Source: Mucilaginibacter gracilis
GTDB taxonomy: Bacteria > Bacteroidota > Bacteroidia > Sphingobacteriales > Sphingobacteriaceae
Reading direction: 5' to 3'
NCBI RefSeq assembly: GCF_003633615.1
Contig: NZ_RBKU01000001.1
Coordinates: forward strand, 5,456,001 to 5,520,000
Length of the DNA: 64,000 bases
Below the pieces are notes generated by a model. It was not told the origin of the DNA. It saw nothing but the letters and a program-made list of their open reading frames with translations, and did not search any database. Made by a program: the position numbers and the translations under genes. Within the stretch, counting starts at the first letter, position 1, and the number at the start of each line of letters is the position of its first letter. Shown here one piece after another: positions 1 through 8,925 of the stretch.

Positions 1-453
1 GATAAGGTTGATGAGATCAATATCCAATCGCCGCAACATTGGGACATGCGTTTTATCAGGCGTTTCATGCTCACCTTTGGCCTGTTAAGTTCCGTGTTTG
101 ACTACGTCACTTTTGGTATTCTATTATTATTTCTGCATGTAAAGGAAAAGACGTTTCAGACAGGATGGTTCATCGAGTCAGTCATATCTGCCATCCTGAT
201 TGTATTGGTTGTACGGACCAGACTACCCTTCTTTAAAAGCATGCCTGGCAGATATCTGTCGGCTGCGACTGCTTTTGTTTTACTTCTGGTATTAGCACTA
301 CCTGCCACACCTTTAGCATCGTTATTTGGGTTTATTAAAATACCTGTAACACTATATGGCTGGATGCTGTTGGTCGTCATTTGTTATGTAGCAGCAGCGG
401 AACTTGCCAAAAGATGGTTTTACAGAAAATTAAATAAAGGAACCGCAAAGTAA
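1..453 (+). CDS. mgtA: Magnesium-translocating P-type ATPase (MgtA/MgtB type), C-terminal fragment
   Basis: The frame is open from base 1, so the gene starts left of the window and only the last 150 residues are seen; the first ATG at 46 is internal. The visible part reads VDEINIQSPQHWDMRF, then FGLLSSVFDYVTFG, then TGWFIESVISAILIVLVVRTR, which matches the C-terminal membrane domain of Mg2+-importing P-type ATPases. About four hydrophobic segments are visible. The catalytic aspartate and nucleotide-binding domains lie outside the window. It imports Mg2+ across the inner membrane. No shared-repeat promoter can be assigned because the 5' end is missing. It could be island cargo or the flank; this cannot be decided here. 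Confidence 0.85.
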   Translation, partial: DKVDEINIQSPQHWDMRFIRRFMLTFGLLSSVFDYVTFGILLLFLHVKEKTFQTGWFIESVISAILIVLVVRTRLPFFKSMPGRYLSAATAFVLLLVLALPATPLASLFGFIKIPVTLYGWMLLVVICYVAAAELAKRWFYRKLNKGTAK

Positions 454-516
454 ATATGGCAGTTGCCTGGTTTGTTCTACTTAAAGAGTTGGCCCATTTA
501 ATCAATCCTCTTTTTA

Positions 517-584
517 ATGTGTGAATGATGTAACTTTTAAAGTTATTGATGTAATACGCCTTTCCTAGACTATACTCACATTTG
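517..584 (+). promoter_or_regulatory. Island regulon promoter P1
   Basis: Direct repeats ATGTAA at 528-533 (inside TGTGAATGATGTAA) and ATGTAA at 549-554 are 21 bp apart start to start. After the next T come 21 nt and then CACATTTG at 577-584, a Bacteroidota -7-like box. It precedes the small gene at 664. It is one of nine copies in the island. Confidence 0.75.
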
Positions 585-663
585 AATATATTAAACAGTG
601 TTGATCTTCTTTAATATCGTTGTCGCCTTTAATGATTCTTACCATATACTTTATTATAAAACA

Positions 664-1065
664 ATGCTGTTGACCGAAGTTTACAAACCCGCCATTTATT
701 CAGTAAGGCTCCCATTAGATAATAAAAACCGAGAAGTTACAGATGAGACGATCCCGAAACCTATAATTCTTTATACACCCGATAGTGAACCCCAGGAGGA
801 AACACAAACTGCCTTATCCACATTTAAAATATTCACGATAAAGTTTAATTACTTAGCGCTGATACATCACACTAAAGTGATGAAGGTAAAATATGGAAGT
901 AGTAATCATATTTACAAAGTTGTGCTTTTTAGCATATTAAGCCCTGGGGCATCAATTTGTTGGTTTGAACATTTGCCCCATAACTGGGTAAGTCTTTTAG
1001 GCAACGGTATGGATTATGGTTTAAAGGAGGCCATAACCGCCGCCATCGAAAATCAGGAAGAATAA
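664..1065 (+). CDS. Small hypothetical protein, member of an island-specific family
   Basis: This 133-residue protein has no recognised domain. The ATG at 664 is preferred; an in-frame GTG at 598 would add 22 hydrophobic, poorly protein-like residues and would lie only about 7 nt from the predicted transcription start. The C-terminal half has the layout seen in the small proteins at 15,416, 15,734 and 16,006: a beta-rich stretch, an aromatic-plus-charged turn ending in Trp (FEHLPHNW), then a helix of about 20 residues ending in AAIENQ. It is the first gene after promoter P1. Function is unknown. No signal peptide is evident, so it is probably cytoplasmic. Confidence 0.6.
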   Translation: MLLTEVYKPAIYSVRLPLDNKNREVTDETIPKPIILYTPDSEPQEETQTALSTFKIFTIKFNYLALIHHTKVMKVKYGSSNHIYKVVLFSILSPGASICWFEHLPHNWVSLLGNGMDYGLKEAITAAIENQEE

Positions 1066-1148
1066 GCTCGAAACAAAGCTAATAGCTGAATCCTCTTTAA
1101 GGGTTAAAACAGGGTCAAGCTACCTTATTAATTTCACTATACTTAAAA

Positions 1149-1415
1149 ATGGAAATACTTCAGGCCAACATGCTTAACATCATACGCGAAAAATGTTCAT
1201 CCGGCTGGAGTCTGGAAGTATTTGGGAATCATATTATCGTCAATGTACTTCGGAAGGAGGATAATTTCAGGCCGGTTTTCGCCTTGGTAAAGCAAACTAT
1301 CACCCGATGTGTAAAAGAGCATTTTCCGGAAAGAAATGATGATGTATTATTCGAGGTAAGGAATGGTTCCTGGAATTGTAGTTTTAAGATCGTAAAAACA
1401 TTGTTTGGACGTTAA
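1149..1415 (+). CDS. Small hypothetical protein (88 aa)
   Basis: The ATG lies 83 nt after the preceding gene and no promoter repeat lies between, so it is probably the second gene of the P1 transcript. The protein has no recognised domain. It contains an RNGSW turn near its C-terminus that weakly resembles the RDGNW and RCDNEW turns of the small family at 15.4-16.3 kb. It has two cysteines in the middle and no membrane segment. The short length and lack of family make this a moderate call. Confidence 0.5.
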   Translation: MEILQANMLNIIREKCSSGWSLEVFGNHIIVNVLRKEDNFRPVFALVKQTITRCVKEHFPERNDDVLFEVRNGSWNCSFKIVKTLFGR

Positions 1416-1473
1416 AACACCACATCTTTAAGCCCATAGACCTGGTTCTGATTGAGCGGTGAATGTGTGAATG

Positions 1474-1530
1474 ATGTAACTAAATTAAGCTTTTGTATAA
1501 CATCAGCTGACTCATGTATTCCCACCTTTA
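1474..1530 (+). promoter_or_regulatory. Island regulon promoter P2
   Basis: ATGTAA at 1474-1479 (in TGTGTGAATGATGTAA) and GTATAA at 1495-1500 are 21 bp apart. The -7-like box CACCTTTA lies at 1523-1530, in the same register as the other copies. It drives the alcohol and aldehyde dehydrogenase genes. Confidence 0.72.
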
Positions 1531-1572
1531 GCAAAATTAGTTGTCTACACATCCACTTATATTAAAAACGCT

Positions 1573-2610
1573 ATGATTCCTAAAACAATGAAAGCCGCCG
1601 TTATCCGTGGATTCGGGCAGCCTTTACACATTGAGGAAATGCCGGTCAAAGAGCCTGGCGAAAATCAAATCTTAGTTAAGGTGATCGCCTGTGGTGTTTG
1701 CCATACCGATCTGCACGCCTGCCAGGGAGACTGGCCCGCGAAACCAATGATGCCGTTAATTCCCGGGCACGAGGCATTGGGATATGTGGTTGCTTTAGGA
1801 CGTGGCGTGAAGCATATCAAGGAAGGTGACATTGTAGGCGTTCCATGGTTATACAGCGCCTGCGGCAACTGTGATTATTGCTATACCGGCTGGGAAACGC
1901 TTTGCGAAACTCAGCAAAATGGCGGTTACAGTGTCGATGGTGGCTTTGCTGAATATGTTGTTGCCGACGCCGGCTATGTGGCCCATTTTCCTCCAAATAT
2001 CAATTTCACAGAAATGGCTCCTATTATTTGTGCAGGAGTAACCGTGTATAAAGGTTTAAAACAAACTGATGCAAAATCAGGAGAATGGGTAGCCATTTCA
2101 GGTATCGGGGGCTTAGGCCACCTGGCTGTTCAGTATGCCAAAGCTATGGGCTTCCACGTGGCAGCCATTGATATTGCTGACGACAAGCTGGCACTGGCAA
2201 AAAGCCTGGGTGCCGATCTGGTAGTGAATGCCAAAGAACAAGACCCGGGTACATTTTTGAAAAAGGAAACCGGTGGTATGCACGGCGTATTGGTTACTGC
2301 ACCCTCACCAATTGCTTTTAAACAAGGGCTTTCGGCACTGAGACGTAAGGGCGTACTCTCCTTAAACGGTTTGCCTGCCGGAAGTTTCGATCTCTCCATT
2401 TTTGATACCGTAATTAACGGCACTACTATCCGCGGTTCCATCGTTGGTACGCGAAAAGATTTGGAGGAGGCTATTTCATTTGCTTTAGAGGGCAAGGTGA
2501 AAGCCACGGTTCATGCGGCTAAGCTGGAAGATATTAATACGGTATTTGATGATATGAAAAAGGGGGATATCAGCGGCAGGATCGTGCTGGAGATCGCCAA
2601 GCCATCATAA
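1573..2610 (+). CDS. adhP: Zinc-dependent alcohol dehydrogenase (AdhP type)
   Basis: This 345-residue medium-chain dehydrogenase interconverts alcohols and aldehydes with NAD(H) in the cytoplasm. The catalytic zinc site is visible as CGVCHTDLH near residue 40 and PGHE near 66. The structural zinc loop is CGNCDYCYTGWETLC near 95-110. The cofactor fold follows with GIGGLGHLAVQYAKAMG near 175-195. Length and layout fit bacterial AdhP/AdhA enzymes. It lies 37 nt before the aldehyde dehydrogenase, so the pair may oxidise alcohols through aldehydes to acids, or run in reverse under low oxygen. Control is by P2 just upstream. Confidence 0.93.
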   Translation: MIPKTMKAAVIRGFGQPLHIEEMPVKEPGENQILVKVIACGVCHTDLHACQGDWPAKPMMPLIPGHEALGYVVALGRGVKHIKEGDIVGVPWLYSACGNCDYCYTGWETLCETQQNGGYSVDGGFAEYVVADAGYVAHFPPNINFTEMAPIICAGVTVYKGLKQTDAKSGEWVAISGIGGLGHLAVQYAKAMGFHVAAIDIADDKLALAKSLGADLVVNAKEQDPGTFLKKETGGMHGVLVTAPSPIAFKQGLSALRRKGVLSLNGLPAGSFDLSIFDTVINGTTIRGSIVGTRKDLEEAISFALEGKVKATVHAAKLEDINTVFDDMKKGDISGRIVLEIAKPS

Positions 2611-2647
2611 TACAATAATTCTGAGTTAATTTTTAAAACTACAAATC

Positions 2648-4030
2648 ATGTCCATACAAACAGTTAATCCGAATACCAATAATGTTGTCAAATCTTTTGA
2701 TGAAATGAGTGACAAAGCAGTTGACGCTGCTGTAGCGCAGGCTGAAAGTGCCTACACTGAATGGCGTAAAACCAGCTACGAGCAACGTGCAGTTCTTCTA
2801 CATAAAGTGGCCTCCCTGATGCGGGAGAAAAAAGAACAATTGGCCACACTAATTACCCTTGAAATGGGCAAGTTATTTGCACAAGCGGAAGGCGAAGTTA
2901 TTTTAAGCGCTGATATAATCGACTATTATGCAACAAATGCCAAAAAATTTCTTGGCGACAAGCATTTAAACCCCGAACATGGCAAAGCATTCATTCGCCA
3001 CAGTCCTATTGGTGTCTTATTTGGGGTGGAACCCTGGAACTTTCCATTATACCAGGTAGCGCGCTTTGCAGCACCCAACATCATGATCGGGAATACTATT
3101 TTAGTAAAACATGCGTCAATCGTTCCGCAATGCGGCATCGCCATTGAGGACTTATTTAAAGAAGCTGGTGCGCCCGCAGGACTTTATACCAACTTATTGA
3201 TATCAGGTAGACGTGCCTCTGCCTTGGTTGCTGATGACAGAATAAAAGGTGTATCCCTTACCGGAAGTGAAGAAGCTGGTGCCAGCATTGCTGCCGAAGC
3301 AGGTAAACATTTGAAAAAATCTGTGCTGGAATTAGGCGGCAGTGATGCCTTTATTATCCTGGAGGATGCTGATATCGATAAAGCAGTAGAATGGGCCGTT
3401 GTAGGCAGGTTAAATAACAACGGGGAATGCTGTGTGGCAGCCAAGCGTTTTATCGCTGTTGAAGCTATCGCCGACGAATTCCTGGCTAAATTCAAGGATA
3501 AATTATCCGCGATCATCGTTGGTGACCCGATGGATCCGAAAACAGAACTAGGTCCGTTAAGCAGCGAAGCGGCCGCAGTACAAATAGAAGGACAGGTTAA
3601 TAAAGCCGTAGCTGAAGGTGCCACCGTAGTGCTCGGTGGGAAAAGGCCGGAACGCCCGGGAGCATTTATGAATCCGACCATTTTAACTGATATCAAACCG
3701 GGTATGTCCGTATATCATGAGGAACTTTTTGGACCCGTGGCATCTTTTTACCGCGTTAAGGATGAGCAGGCAGCAATTAAACTCGCCAATGATTCACCGT
3801 TTGGTTTGGGGGGGTCCGTGTTTACGAAGGACGTGAAACGTGGCGAGCATGTAGCAGACCAGATAGATACTGGTATGGTGTTCATTAACCACCCAACCTG
3901 GACACAGGCTGACCTACCTTTTGGTGGGACCAAGCGTTCAGGATATGGCCGTGAACTTTCCGAGTTGGGTATCGACGAATTTGTAAACAAAAAGTTAATT
4001 CGCACAAGCGCGCTTTCAGATCCATTTTAA
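2648..4030 (+). CDS. gabD: NAD(P)-dependent aldehyde / succinate-semialdehyde dehydrogenase
   Basis: This 460-residue aldehyde dehydrogenase oxidises aldehydes to carboxylates. Visible landmarks are the Rossmann segment GVEPWNFPLYQ, the turn VSLTGSEEAGASIA, the general-base glutamate in LELGGSDAF and the nucleophilic cysteine in NNNGECCVAAKRF. The LELGGSDAF and ECC forms are typical of the GabD2/YneI-like subgroup, which often uses succinate semialdehyde; the true substrate is not proved. It is co-transcribed with the adhP-like gene and may clear aldehydes produced by it. The symbol is a family-level guess. Confidence 0.9.
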   Translation: MSIQTVNPNTNNVVKSFDEMSDKAVDAAVAQAESAYTEWRKTSYEQRAVLLHKVASLMREKKEQLATLITLEMGKLFAQAEGEVILSADIIDYYATNAKKFLGDKHLNPEHGKAFIRHSPIGVLFGVEPWNFPLYQVARFAAPNIMIGNTILVKHASIVPQCGIAIEDLFKEAGAPAGLYTNLLISGRRASALVADDRIKGVSLTGSEEAGASIAAEAGKHLKKSVLELGGSDAFIILEDADIDKAVEWAVVGRLNNNGECCVAAKRFIAVEAIADEFLAKFKDKLSAIIVGDPMDPKTELGPLSSEAAAVQIEGQVNKAVAEGATVVLGGKRPERPGAFMNPTILTDIKPGMSVYHEELFGPVASFYRVKDEQAAIKLANDSPFGLGGSVFTKDVKRGEHVADQIDTGMVFINHPTWTQADLPFGGTKRSGYGRELSELGIDEFVNKKLIRTSALSDPF

Positions 4031-4883
4031 TCCGCACTACTTGCGGGCAAATTGCAATTTCATATGGGTATTTCCTGACGATGCGAATCCGGGAAATACC
4101 TGTAATGAATTTCCTTCATACTTCCTGTGTGTAATTAATGCTTCACTCTTTAAATCTTTTGAAATGTTTGGATATTTAAACGGTTATCTGTTTAAATTAA
4201 AGGCAGCGGTGGGCTACACTGTCGTACTATAGTTTATAGGATATATGTGCGATTGAAAACTTATTGTAAATTAGTAACTCTTCTACTCTTTCAATTTTAA
4301 GGAAAATCAGTTAGTGCTCAACATTTACTTCCCGACTGCTGAAAATAGATTAGCCGTGTAGGTATAATCATAGTTTAGCTTTTTACTGAAATAATCTCAA
4401 ATGGAGATTGATGGCCCTCCCTCGTAATGGTATAATAAAACAATTATTTTTTATAATTTTCGATCACCGGGCCGTTCCTGTCATCTAAAACTTCTGAACC
4501 AAACTTCCCTCAAAACCGTTTTAACATGCCATTTGCTCTCTAATGATATCTCCTGCGACTTCCACTTCGGATTAAAAACTGTATTATTTGAACAGATAGC
4601 TTTTTAAGCTGATATTTAATCATTTATTTACAGCAAATGAAAGGCATGTGTCACTTAAATCCTCATTTCAAACTATTGGTTTAAAAGTTGTCTGACTATA
4701 TCTACAATTACGTAAAATGGAGGACAGTATCGAATAAATAATAGTTTCATAGCTGTTGATGTTGCCTTTTGGCATTGATCAAATTTGCTGAATATTTTTT
4801 TTATTGGGGATGACCATCGTCATCTGCGGTCATGTTTGATATCACAATCAAGTTGTTGCATGATTTTTTTTACGAACCTATTT
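4031..4883. other. Gene-free gap of about 850 bp
   Basis: No convincing gene, RNA or promoter repeat was found between the aldehyde dehydrogenase and the convergent DUF6629 gene. Both neighbours end here. The sequence is AT-rich and full of stops in all frames. A minus-strand stretch of about 38 codons around 4,485-4,600 is open, but it is too short to call. Confidence 0.5.
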
Positions 4884-5561
4884 TTACTTGTCCCTTACGT
4901 ACGATTTATAGAATGCCTTATCGATTTCTGACACTTCGCGCATGATGAAATACACAGACAAGCTGACAACGGATGCAAAAAAGCACCAAACAGAAACGAC
5001 ATAATTGTCATAAAACACGGTTGTTATGATATAAGAAATAAAAACAGTCAGACTCAATATCCACATCCTTCTAATATGAGAAAAAAGCGGTGGTGCGATT
5101 GTCGCAATAATGTACAGAAGGCCGCCCATAACCCTGAGTTTTGCTGGATAAACTTGTTCATAAGCAATATGATAGCAGTTGATGTCGGCGTGCACCGGGT
5201 AATGAATTAAACAATAAGTGAGGTACCCGGATACGAGTAAGCCAATGCCAATAAGTATTTTCTGAAATAACCTGCGTGTTTTTGATTTCTCCAGTAGAAG
5301 TACGGCAACCGGTAACCACAAAGGCCAGATGATTTGAGCAAAGACCAGGAAGAAATAGGTGATATATTTTTGCAAATGTAATAAGGCAGGATGCGGAAGG
5401 ATGAGCCATAGCACCCCTTCCGCGATCTGCTGTACCGCAAAAATCAAAGGTATGGCGGCAAATAGAATCTGTGAGGGATGCTGCACTTTTTTTAATGATG
5501 CAACACCGATCACGGTTAAAGCAACACCAGCTCCGAAGCTTGCGGTGGCGGAAAAGCACAT
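4884..5561 (-). CDS. DUF6629 family integral membrane protein
   Basis: The 225-residue protein begins MCFSATASFGAG, the hallmark start of DUF6629 membrane proteins. About seven hydrophobic helices follow with short loops (for example residues 7-22, 32-54 and 63-88). The ending is basic and cytoplasmic-looking. Function is unknown in the family. It lies 47 nt downstream of the lipoprotein gene and is probably the second gene of the P3 transcript. Confidence 0.78.
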   Translation of the reverse strand: MCFSATASFGAGVALTVIGVASLKKVQHPSQILFAAIPLIFAVQQIAEGVLWLILPHPALLHLQKYITYFFLVFAQIIWPLWLPVAVLLLEKSKTRRLFQKILIGIGLLVSGYLTYCLIHYPVHADINCYHIAYEQVYPAKLRVMGGLLYIIATIAPPLFSHIRRMWILSLTVFISYIITTVFYDNYVVSVWCFFASVVSLSVYFIMREVSEIDKAFYKSYVRDK

Positions 5562-5608
5562 ATTTAGCGGATAAGATAAGCAATCGTTGAAAGGGAAAGA
5601 GTGAGTTT

Positions 5609-6103
5609 TTACTTCACATTATCTTTAAAGATATCTTTTAAAGCCGTACCAAGCTCTTTCGTGTCGTGGTCGAATTCCCTTTTGAAAGAATCATTCTTTG
5701 CTTTTACTGATGCGTCGAATTTGGATAAGCTTTTGTTGAATTTGATATCCTGCTGATCCAAATGGGATTGTAATGTGTCTATTTTTTGCCTGGTCTTATT
5801 TAGATCGTAAGCAAGTTTTTTCTGATCTCTTTTATTTGTTTTAGCTATACTTAGCTTAATGGTGTCAACTCTTTTATTCATTGCTAAAATCGAACTTTCT
5901 GATTGCGCTTTAAATTTTGCCCAATCTGCCTTTGCATCACTTTTTCCAACGCTATCTGCATCAGTAGCTGCGTCCTTCAGCTCTTTATTTCCTGCTTTAA
6001 AATTATCGTTAGCATTTTTGAGATCCTTTTTCGAGGCCTGATTACAACTGATGACCGAAATCGAAGCGGCGATAAACGTAAAAATTAATAGTGCTTTTTT
6101 CAT
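5609..6103 (-). CDS. Coiled-coil lipoprotein, stress-associated type
   Basis: The 164-residue protein has a lipoprotein signal ending VISC (Cys about residue 20), so it should be lipid-anchored in the periplasm or outer membrane. The mature part is almost entirely charged helix rich in Lys, Asp and Ala, with heptad-like spacing, suggesting a long coiled coil. It resembles the loosely defined sll1863-type stress proteins, but this is only a similarity of style. It is the first gene after promoter P3, about 25 nt from the predicted transcription start. Confidence 0.7.
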   Translation of the reverse strand: MKKALLIFTFIAASISVISCNQASKKDLKNANDNFKAGNKELKDAATDADSVGKSDAKADWAKFKAQSESSILAMNKRVDTIKLSIAKTNKRDQKKLAYDLNKTRQKIDTLQSHLDQQDIKFNKSLSKFDASVKAKNDSFKREFDHDTKELGTALKDIFKDNVK

Positions 6104-6133
6104 GGTGATTAATTAACTGAATGTATAACCTTA

Positions 6134-6198
6134 CAAAATTGCCGGATTCTCAGGTGCCGGTATTACGCAATTCCAATTAATAGTTACATGATTCACAT
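6134..6198 (-). promoter_or_regulatory. Island regulon promoter P3
   Basis: Read on the minus strand, ATGTAA (complement of 6184-6189, within TGTGAATCATGTAA) and GCGTAA (complement of 6163-6168) are 21 bp apart. The box CAATTTTG (complement of 6134-6141) follows after 20 nt instead of the usual 21. It points at the lipoprotein gene starting at 6103. Confidence 0.72.
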
Positions 6199-6350
6199 AT
6201 CGGCCAATTAAAAGGCAATACAAATGGCGTTATAGGTGTCTGCTTTGCCGGTATCATCCGAAATTTGGCTATCTTAACCGATGAGCGGCCAATGTGATCA
6301 GCGTTAAAAATTAAAAGTGCCGGACTAAGAATTTTAGATTTTCAAATTAG

Positions 6351-7055
6351 ATGGCAAAAACCAACAACTACGTAGAAAAACATTATGTTACCCGTATGGG
6401 ATGGCTTCGGGCTTCGGTACTTGGGGCCAATGATGGCATACTTTCAACGACCAGCATCGTCATTGGTGTTGCCGCAGCTTCACCTGCCAGGCACGCGATC
6501 GTACTTGCTGCTTTAGCCGGACTGATGGCCGGGGCGATGTCGATGGCGGCAGGTGAATACGTGTCGGTGAGTTCCCAGGCAGACACCGAAAGCGCAGACC
6601 TAAGTAGAGAACGCGAGGAACTTCACCAAATGCCTGATATCGAATTAGAGGAACTCGCTGATATTTATGTAAAGCGCGGGCTTGATGCCAAACTGGCTCA
6701 TCAGGTTGCTATTCAGCTCACCAAGCATGATGCCCTTCAGGCACACGCAAGGGATGAACTCGGTATGAACGAGATTACTACAGCAAATCCACTACAAGCT
6801 GCCCTAGCTTCCTTGGCGTCATTTACCATGGGGGCACTTTTGCCGTTTCTCGTTTCCATTTTTGCAGCTATAAAATATATGGTGTATCTGCAATATGGTT
6901 TTTCAATTCTTTTCCTGATGGTTCTGGGCGCTGTTGCCGCCAGGGCTGGTGGTTCAAATATCGCTAAGGCTGTGCTCAGAATAGGTTTCTGGGGAACGGT
7001 TGCAATGGGCGTAACCGCACTGGTTGGTCATCTTTTTGGAGTTAGTGCTTCCTAG
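6351..7055 (+). CDS. VIT1/CCC1 family metal transporter
   Basis: The 234-residue protein starts HYVTRMGWLRASVLGANDG, typical of VIT1/CCC1 proteins, and continues with AALAGLMAGAMSMAAGEYVSVSSQ, the first-helix pair of the family. A charged cytosolic segment (about residues 75-140) is followed by three more membrane helices. Family members move Fe2+ or Mn2+ out of the cytosol. No copy of the shared promoter was found upstream, so it is one of the few island genes apparently outside that regulon. It is transcribed divergently from the lipoprotein gene. Confidence 0.9.
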   Translation: MAKTNNYVEKHYVTRMGWLRASVLGANDGILSTTSIVIGVAAASPARHAIVLAALAGLMAGAMSMAAGEYVSVSSQADTESADLSREREELHQMPDIELEELADIYVKRGLDAKLAHQVAIQLTKHDALQAHARDELGMNEITTANPLQAALASLASFTMGALLPFLVSIFAAIKYMVYLQYGFSILFLMVLGAVAARAGGSNIAKAVLRIGFWGTVAMGVTALVGHLFGVSAS

Positions 7056-7223
7056 ATCATATGGGGTTGGTACAATAAAAAAGCTTTTAGATATTTATAT
7101 TCTGCTAAGCAGTTCACCGCATTTATAAATTCCAATTAAAAAAGTCACAGCGTACTGAATAGCGCTTAACCCAAATGACTATAAAAGCATAGGTGGTTTA
7201 AAGCTGATAGCTTGTAGAACGAC

Positions 7224-7250
7224 AAAACCCGGCATTTGAAGCCAGGTTTT
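7224..7250. terminator. Probable bidirectional terminator
   Basis: AAAACCCGGC and GCCAGGTTTT form a hairpin with one mismatch and a 7-nt loop. It lies between the convergent VIT1-like gene and the DUF6799 gene, with A- and T-runs serving both strands. Confidence 0.6.
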
Positions 7251-7270
7251 ATCAGATAAGTATAGGGGTT

Positions 7271-7654
7271 TTATATTTTGGGGGTTGCTTTCTTTTTGAT
7301 TTTTTTTGCTGGCATGGTTTGTATTTTTCCATCCATCATCACACACTCTCCTTCTTTCAGCTGGACTTTTTTGCCATCCTTCATTTCTACAGTACCGTCC
7401 GGCATCACTTTAGTCCCGTTAGCCAAAGTTTTATCTTCTGTCATGGGGGTATTTTTGCCATCTTGCCTGGTCATCATCTTGCCATCCATCATCATTAAAC
7501 CATTTTCGATTTTCATTTTATGCATGGTTTTAGAGGACTTTCTATGCGCAGTTTTAGAAGTTTTTTTGATGGTAGTGGTATCATTCATTTTTGTCTGTGC
7601 CATAGCACTACAACTTAATGCCATAGCGGTTAGCGCAATTAATATTTTTTTCAT
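7271..7654 (-). CDS. DUF6799 domain protein, secreted, Met- and Lys-rich
   Basis: The 127-residue protein has a signal peptide (MKKILIALTAMALSCSAMAQ). The mature part carries two approximate copies of an MMDGKMM / NGTKVMPDGTVEMKDGKK pattern, which fits DUF6799. The methionine runs suggest metal contact, but no function is established. It ends in a basic lysine-rich tail. It lies downstream of the BON gene but is separated from it by a terminator at 7735-7763. No shared promoter repeat was found directly upstream. Confidence 0.75.
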   Translation of the reverse strand: MKKILIALTAMALSCSAMAQTKMNDTTTIKKTSKTAHRKSSKTMHKMKIENGLMMMDGKMMTRQDGKNTPMTEDKTLANGTKVMPDGTVEMKDGKKVQLKEGECVMMDGKIQTMPAKKIKKKATPKI

Positions 7655-7734
7655 GTTCTTATATTTAGTTGATTTGATAATTACCCTGAATCGGGGCAGA
7701 TAATATTTTTATAGACTTACAAGGTCTTGGAAAT

Positions 7735-7763
7735 AAAAAAAGCGGAGAGAATTCCCCTCCGCT
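7735..7763 (-). terminator. Terminator after the BON-domain gene
   Basis: On the minus strand AGCGGAG and CTCCGCT pair and are followed by a run of seven T. It lies 18 nt after the BON gene stop and closes the P4 transcript. Confidence 0.75.
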
Positions 7764-7780
7764 CTTTTCTTAGCTACACC

Positions 7781-8440
7781 CTAGTTATCGTATTCGATAA
7801 CCAGTTCGTTATCTACTGTCCAGACACCCGGGGCATTCCAGGCAATCTGCTCAGCTTCGTCTTTAGCGTAAAACGAATTAACTGTTCCGGTCAGCTTTAC
7901 ATTGCTTCCTTTAACATCTACCGTTATATCAAGATCATCAATTGATGAATTACGCTCCAGAGCACATTCGATGTCCTTTTTTTCGATGGCATCATGGCTT
8001 TCAGATTTGATCTTGATGTTGTTAGAAACACCCAAAACGCCAGAAAGCGTATTGATGGCTTTTTTGGCTGCTTCGCGCTGGTAATTCCACTGTAATTCAC
8101 CTTCCAAAGTAACCCAGCCATTTTCCACTTTTACCTTTATTTTTTCTTCGGGAACTTCCCAATTCCATTTCCAGGCATTTAATACTTCGTTGGCAATTTC
8201 AGTGTCGCTTTTTTTACCATAATCGCCATATTTAATGGTTATTTCTTCCGCTACCGCTTTCACGCCGGCTACATTTTTGGCGGCGGTTTCAGCTTCCACC
8301 TTTTTGTAGTAACTATCAACAGTACCTGTTAGTGTGATCACACCATCTTTGGCTGTAACACCAATTTCTGCTGCGTTCAATAACGGTTCCCATCTGATGG
8401 CATCCTGAACGTCTTTTTGTAATTCCTGATTAGTTTTCAT
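7781..8440 (-). CDS. Triple BON-domain protein (OsmY-like, without signal peptide)
   Basis: The 219-residue protein contains three consecutive BON repeats (about residues 5-70, 78-145 and 150-217). Each has the pattern of a charged helix followed by VxVxxGxVxLxGxVxSxxxK and a closing helix. BON domains bind membranes or lipids and occur in osmotic-stress proteins such as OsmY. No signal peptide is present, so it is predicted cytoplasmic, as in many BON proteins of stress islands. It lies 60 nt downstream of the SHOCT gene in the P4 transcript, with a terminator right after it. Confidence 0.88.
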   Translation of the reverse strand: MKTNQELQKDVQDAIRWEPLLNAAEIGVTAKDGVITLTGTVDSYYKKVEAETAAKNVAGVKAVAEEITIKYGDYGKKSDTEIANEVLNAWKWNWEVPEEKIKVKVENGWVTLEGELQWNYQREAAKKAINTLSGVLGVSNNIKIKSESHDAIEKKDIECALERNSSIDDLDITVDVKGSNVKLTGTVNSFYAKDEAEQIAWNAPGVWTVDNELVIEYDN

Positions 8441-8500
8441 TTTGTTTAATTTTTAATAATAGATGTGTATTTGTTGCGTATTTAATTTTACTGGTTTAAA

Positions 8501-8716
8501 TTACAGGTCGGCCAAAATGATCTTTTTTCTTTCGTCGTAATCATCCCTACTGATCTCACCGGATGCAAACCGCTTTTGTAATATGTCCAAAGGGCTGTTC
8601 TTGGCATTTCGCTGAAATGGAATATCGTAGGGTATGGCGAAGATCCAGATCAGCAGCATGATCCATATGAACCACCAGATAAAATCCATCCCCCAAAAGT
8701 TGTTGTAGTAAAACAT
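8501..8716 (-). CDS. SHOCT-domain small membrane protein
   Basis: The 71-residue protein has one tryptophan-rich membrane helix (about residues 9-30) followed by a C-terminal SHOCT motif, ILQKRFASGEISRDDYDER, in the last 30 residues. SHOCT domains are short oligomerisation modules. The role is unknown. It is the first gene after promoter P4, with about 35 nt of leader, and precedes the BON gene. Confidence 0.82.
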   Translation of the reverse strand: MFYYNNFWGMDFIWWFIWIMLLIWIFAIPYDIPFQRNAKNSPLDILQKRFASGEISRDDYDERKKIILADL

Positions 8717-8756
8717 AATATTAATTTTTTAAATGATTTATTGATTGAGAACACTG

Positions 8757-8823
8757 CAAATCTGCCGCCTTTGGGCGGATGATCTGTTACGGAATTATTT
8801 GAATTAATTACATCATTCACACT
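8757..8823 (-). promoter_or_regulatory. Island regulon promoter P4
   Basis: On the minus strand ATGTAA (complement of 8808-8813) and CCGTAA (complement of 8787-8792) are 21 bp apart. CAGATTTG (complement of 8757-8764) follows in register, 21 nt after the repeat plus one base. It drives the SHOCT-BON pair. Confidence 0.74.
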
Positions 8824-8925
8824 TGGTTGAGGTGTAACACGATGCCTTGATTATTAAATAACAGGCCGAGAAGTTCTGTATGGAAGAGTTTAATTTCCAC
8901 GGCAACATTTTGTCTAAAAAGAATA

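Noticed and set aside
598..663. GTG start for the first small protein
   Set aside because: Adds a poorly protein-like hydrophobic stretch; the ATG at 664 is more consistent with its relatives, although not proven.
4041..4232. 63-aa plus-strand ORF after the aldehyde dehydrogenase
   Set aside because: No promoter box, no family and low-complexity residues; surrounding region has stops in every frame.
4485..4600. Open minus-strand stretch of about 38 codons
   Set aside because: Too short and has stops on both sides; could be chance or a remnant but cannot be supported.
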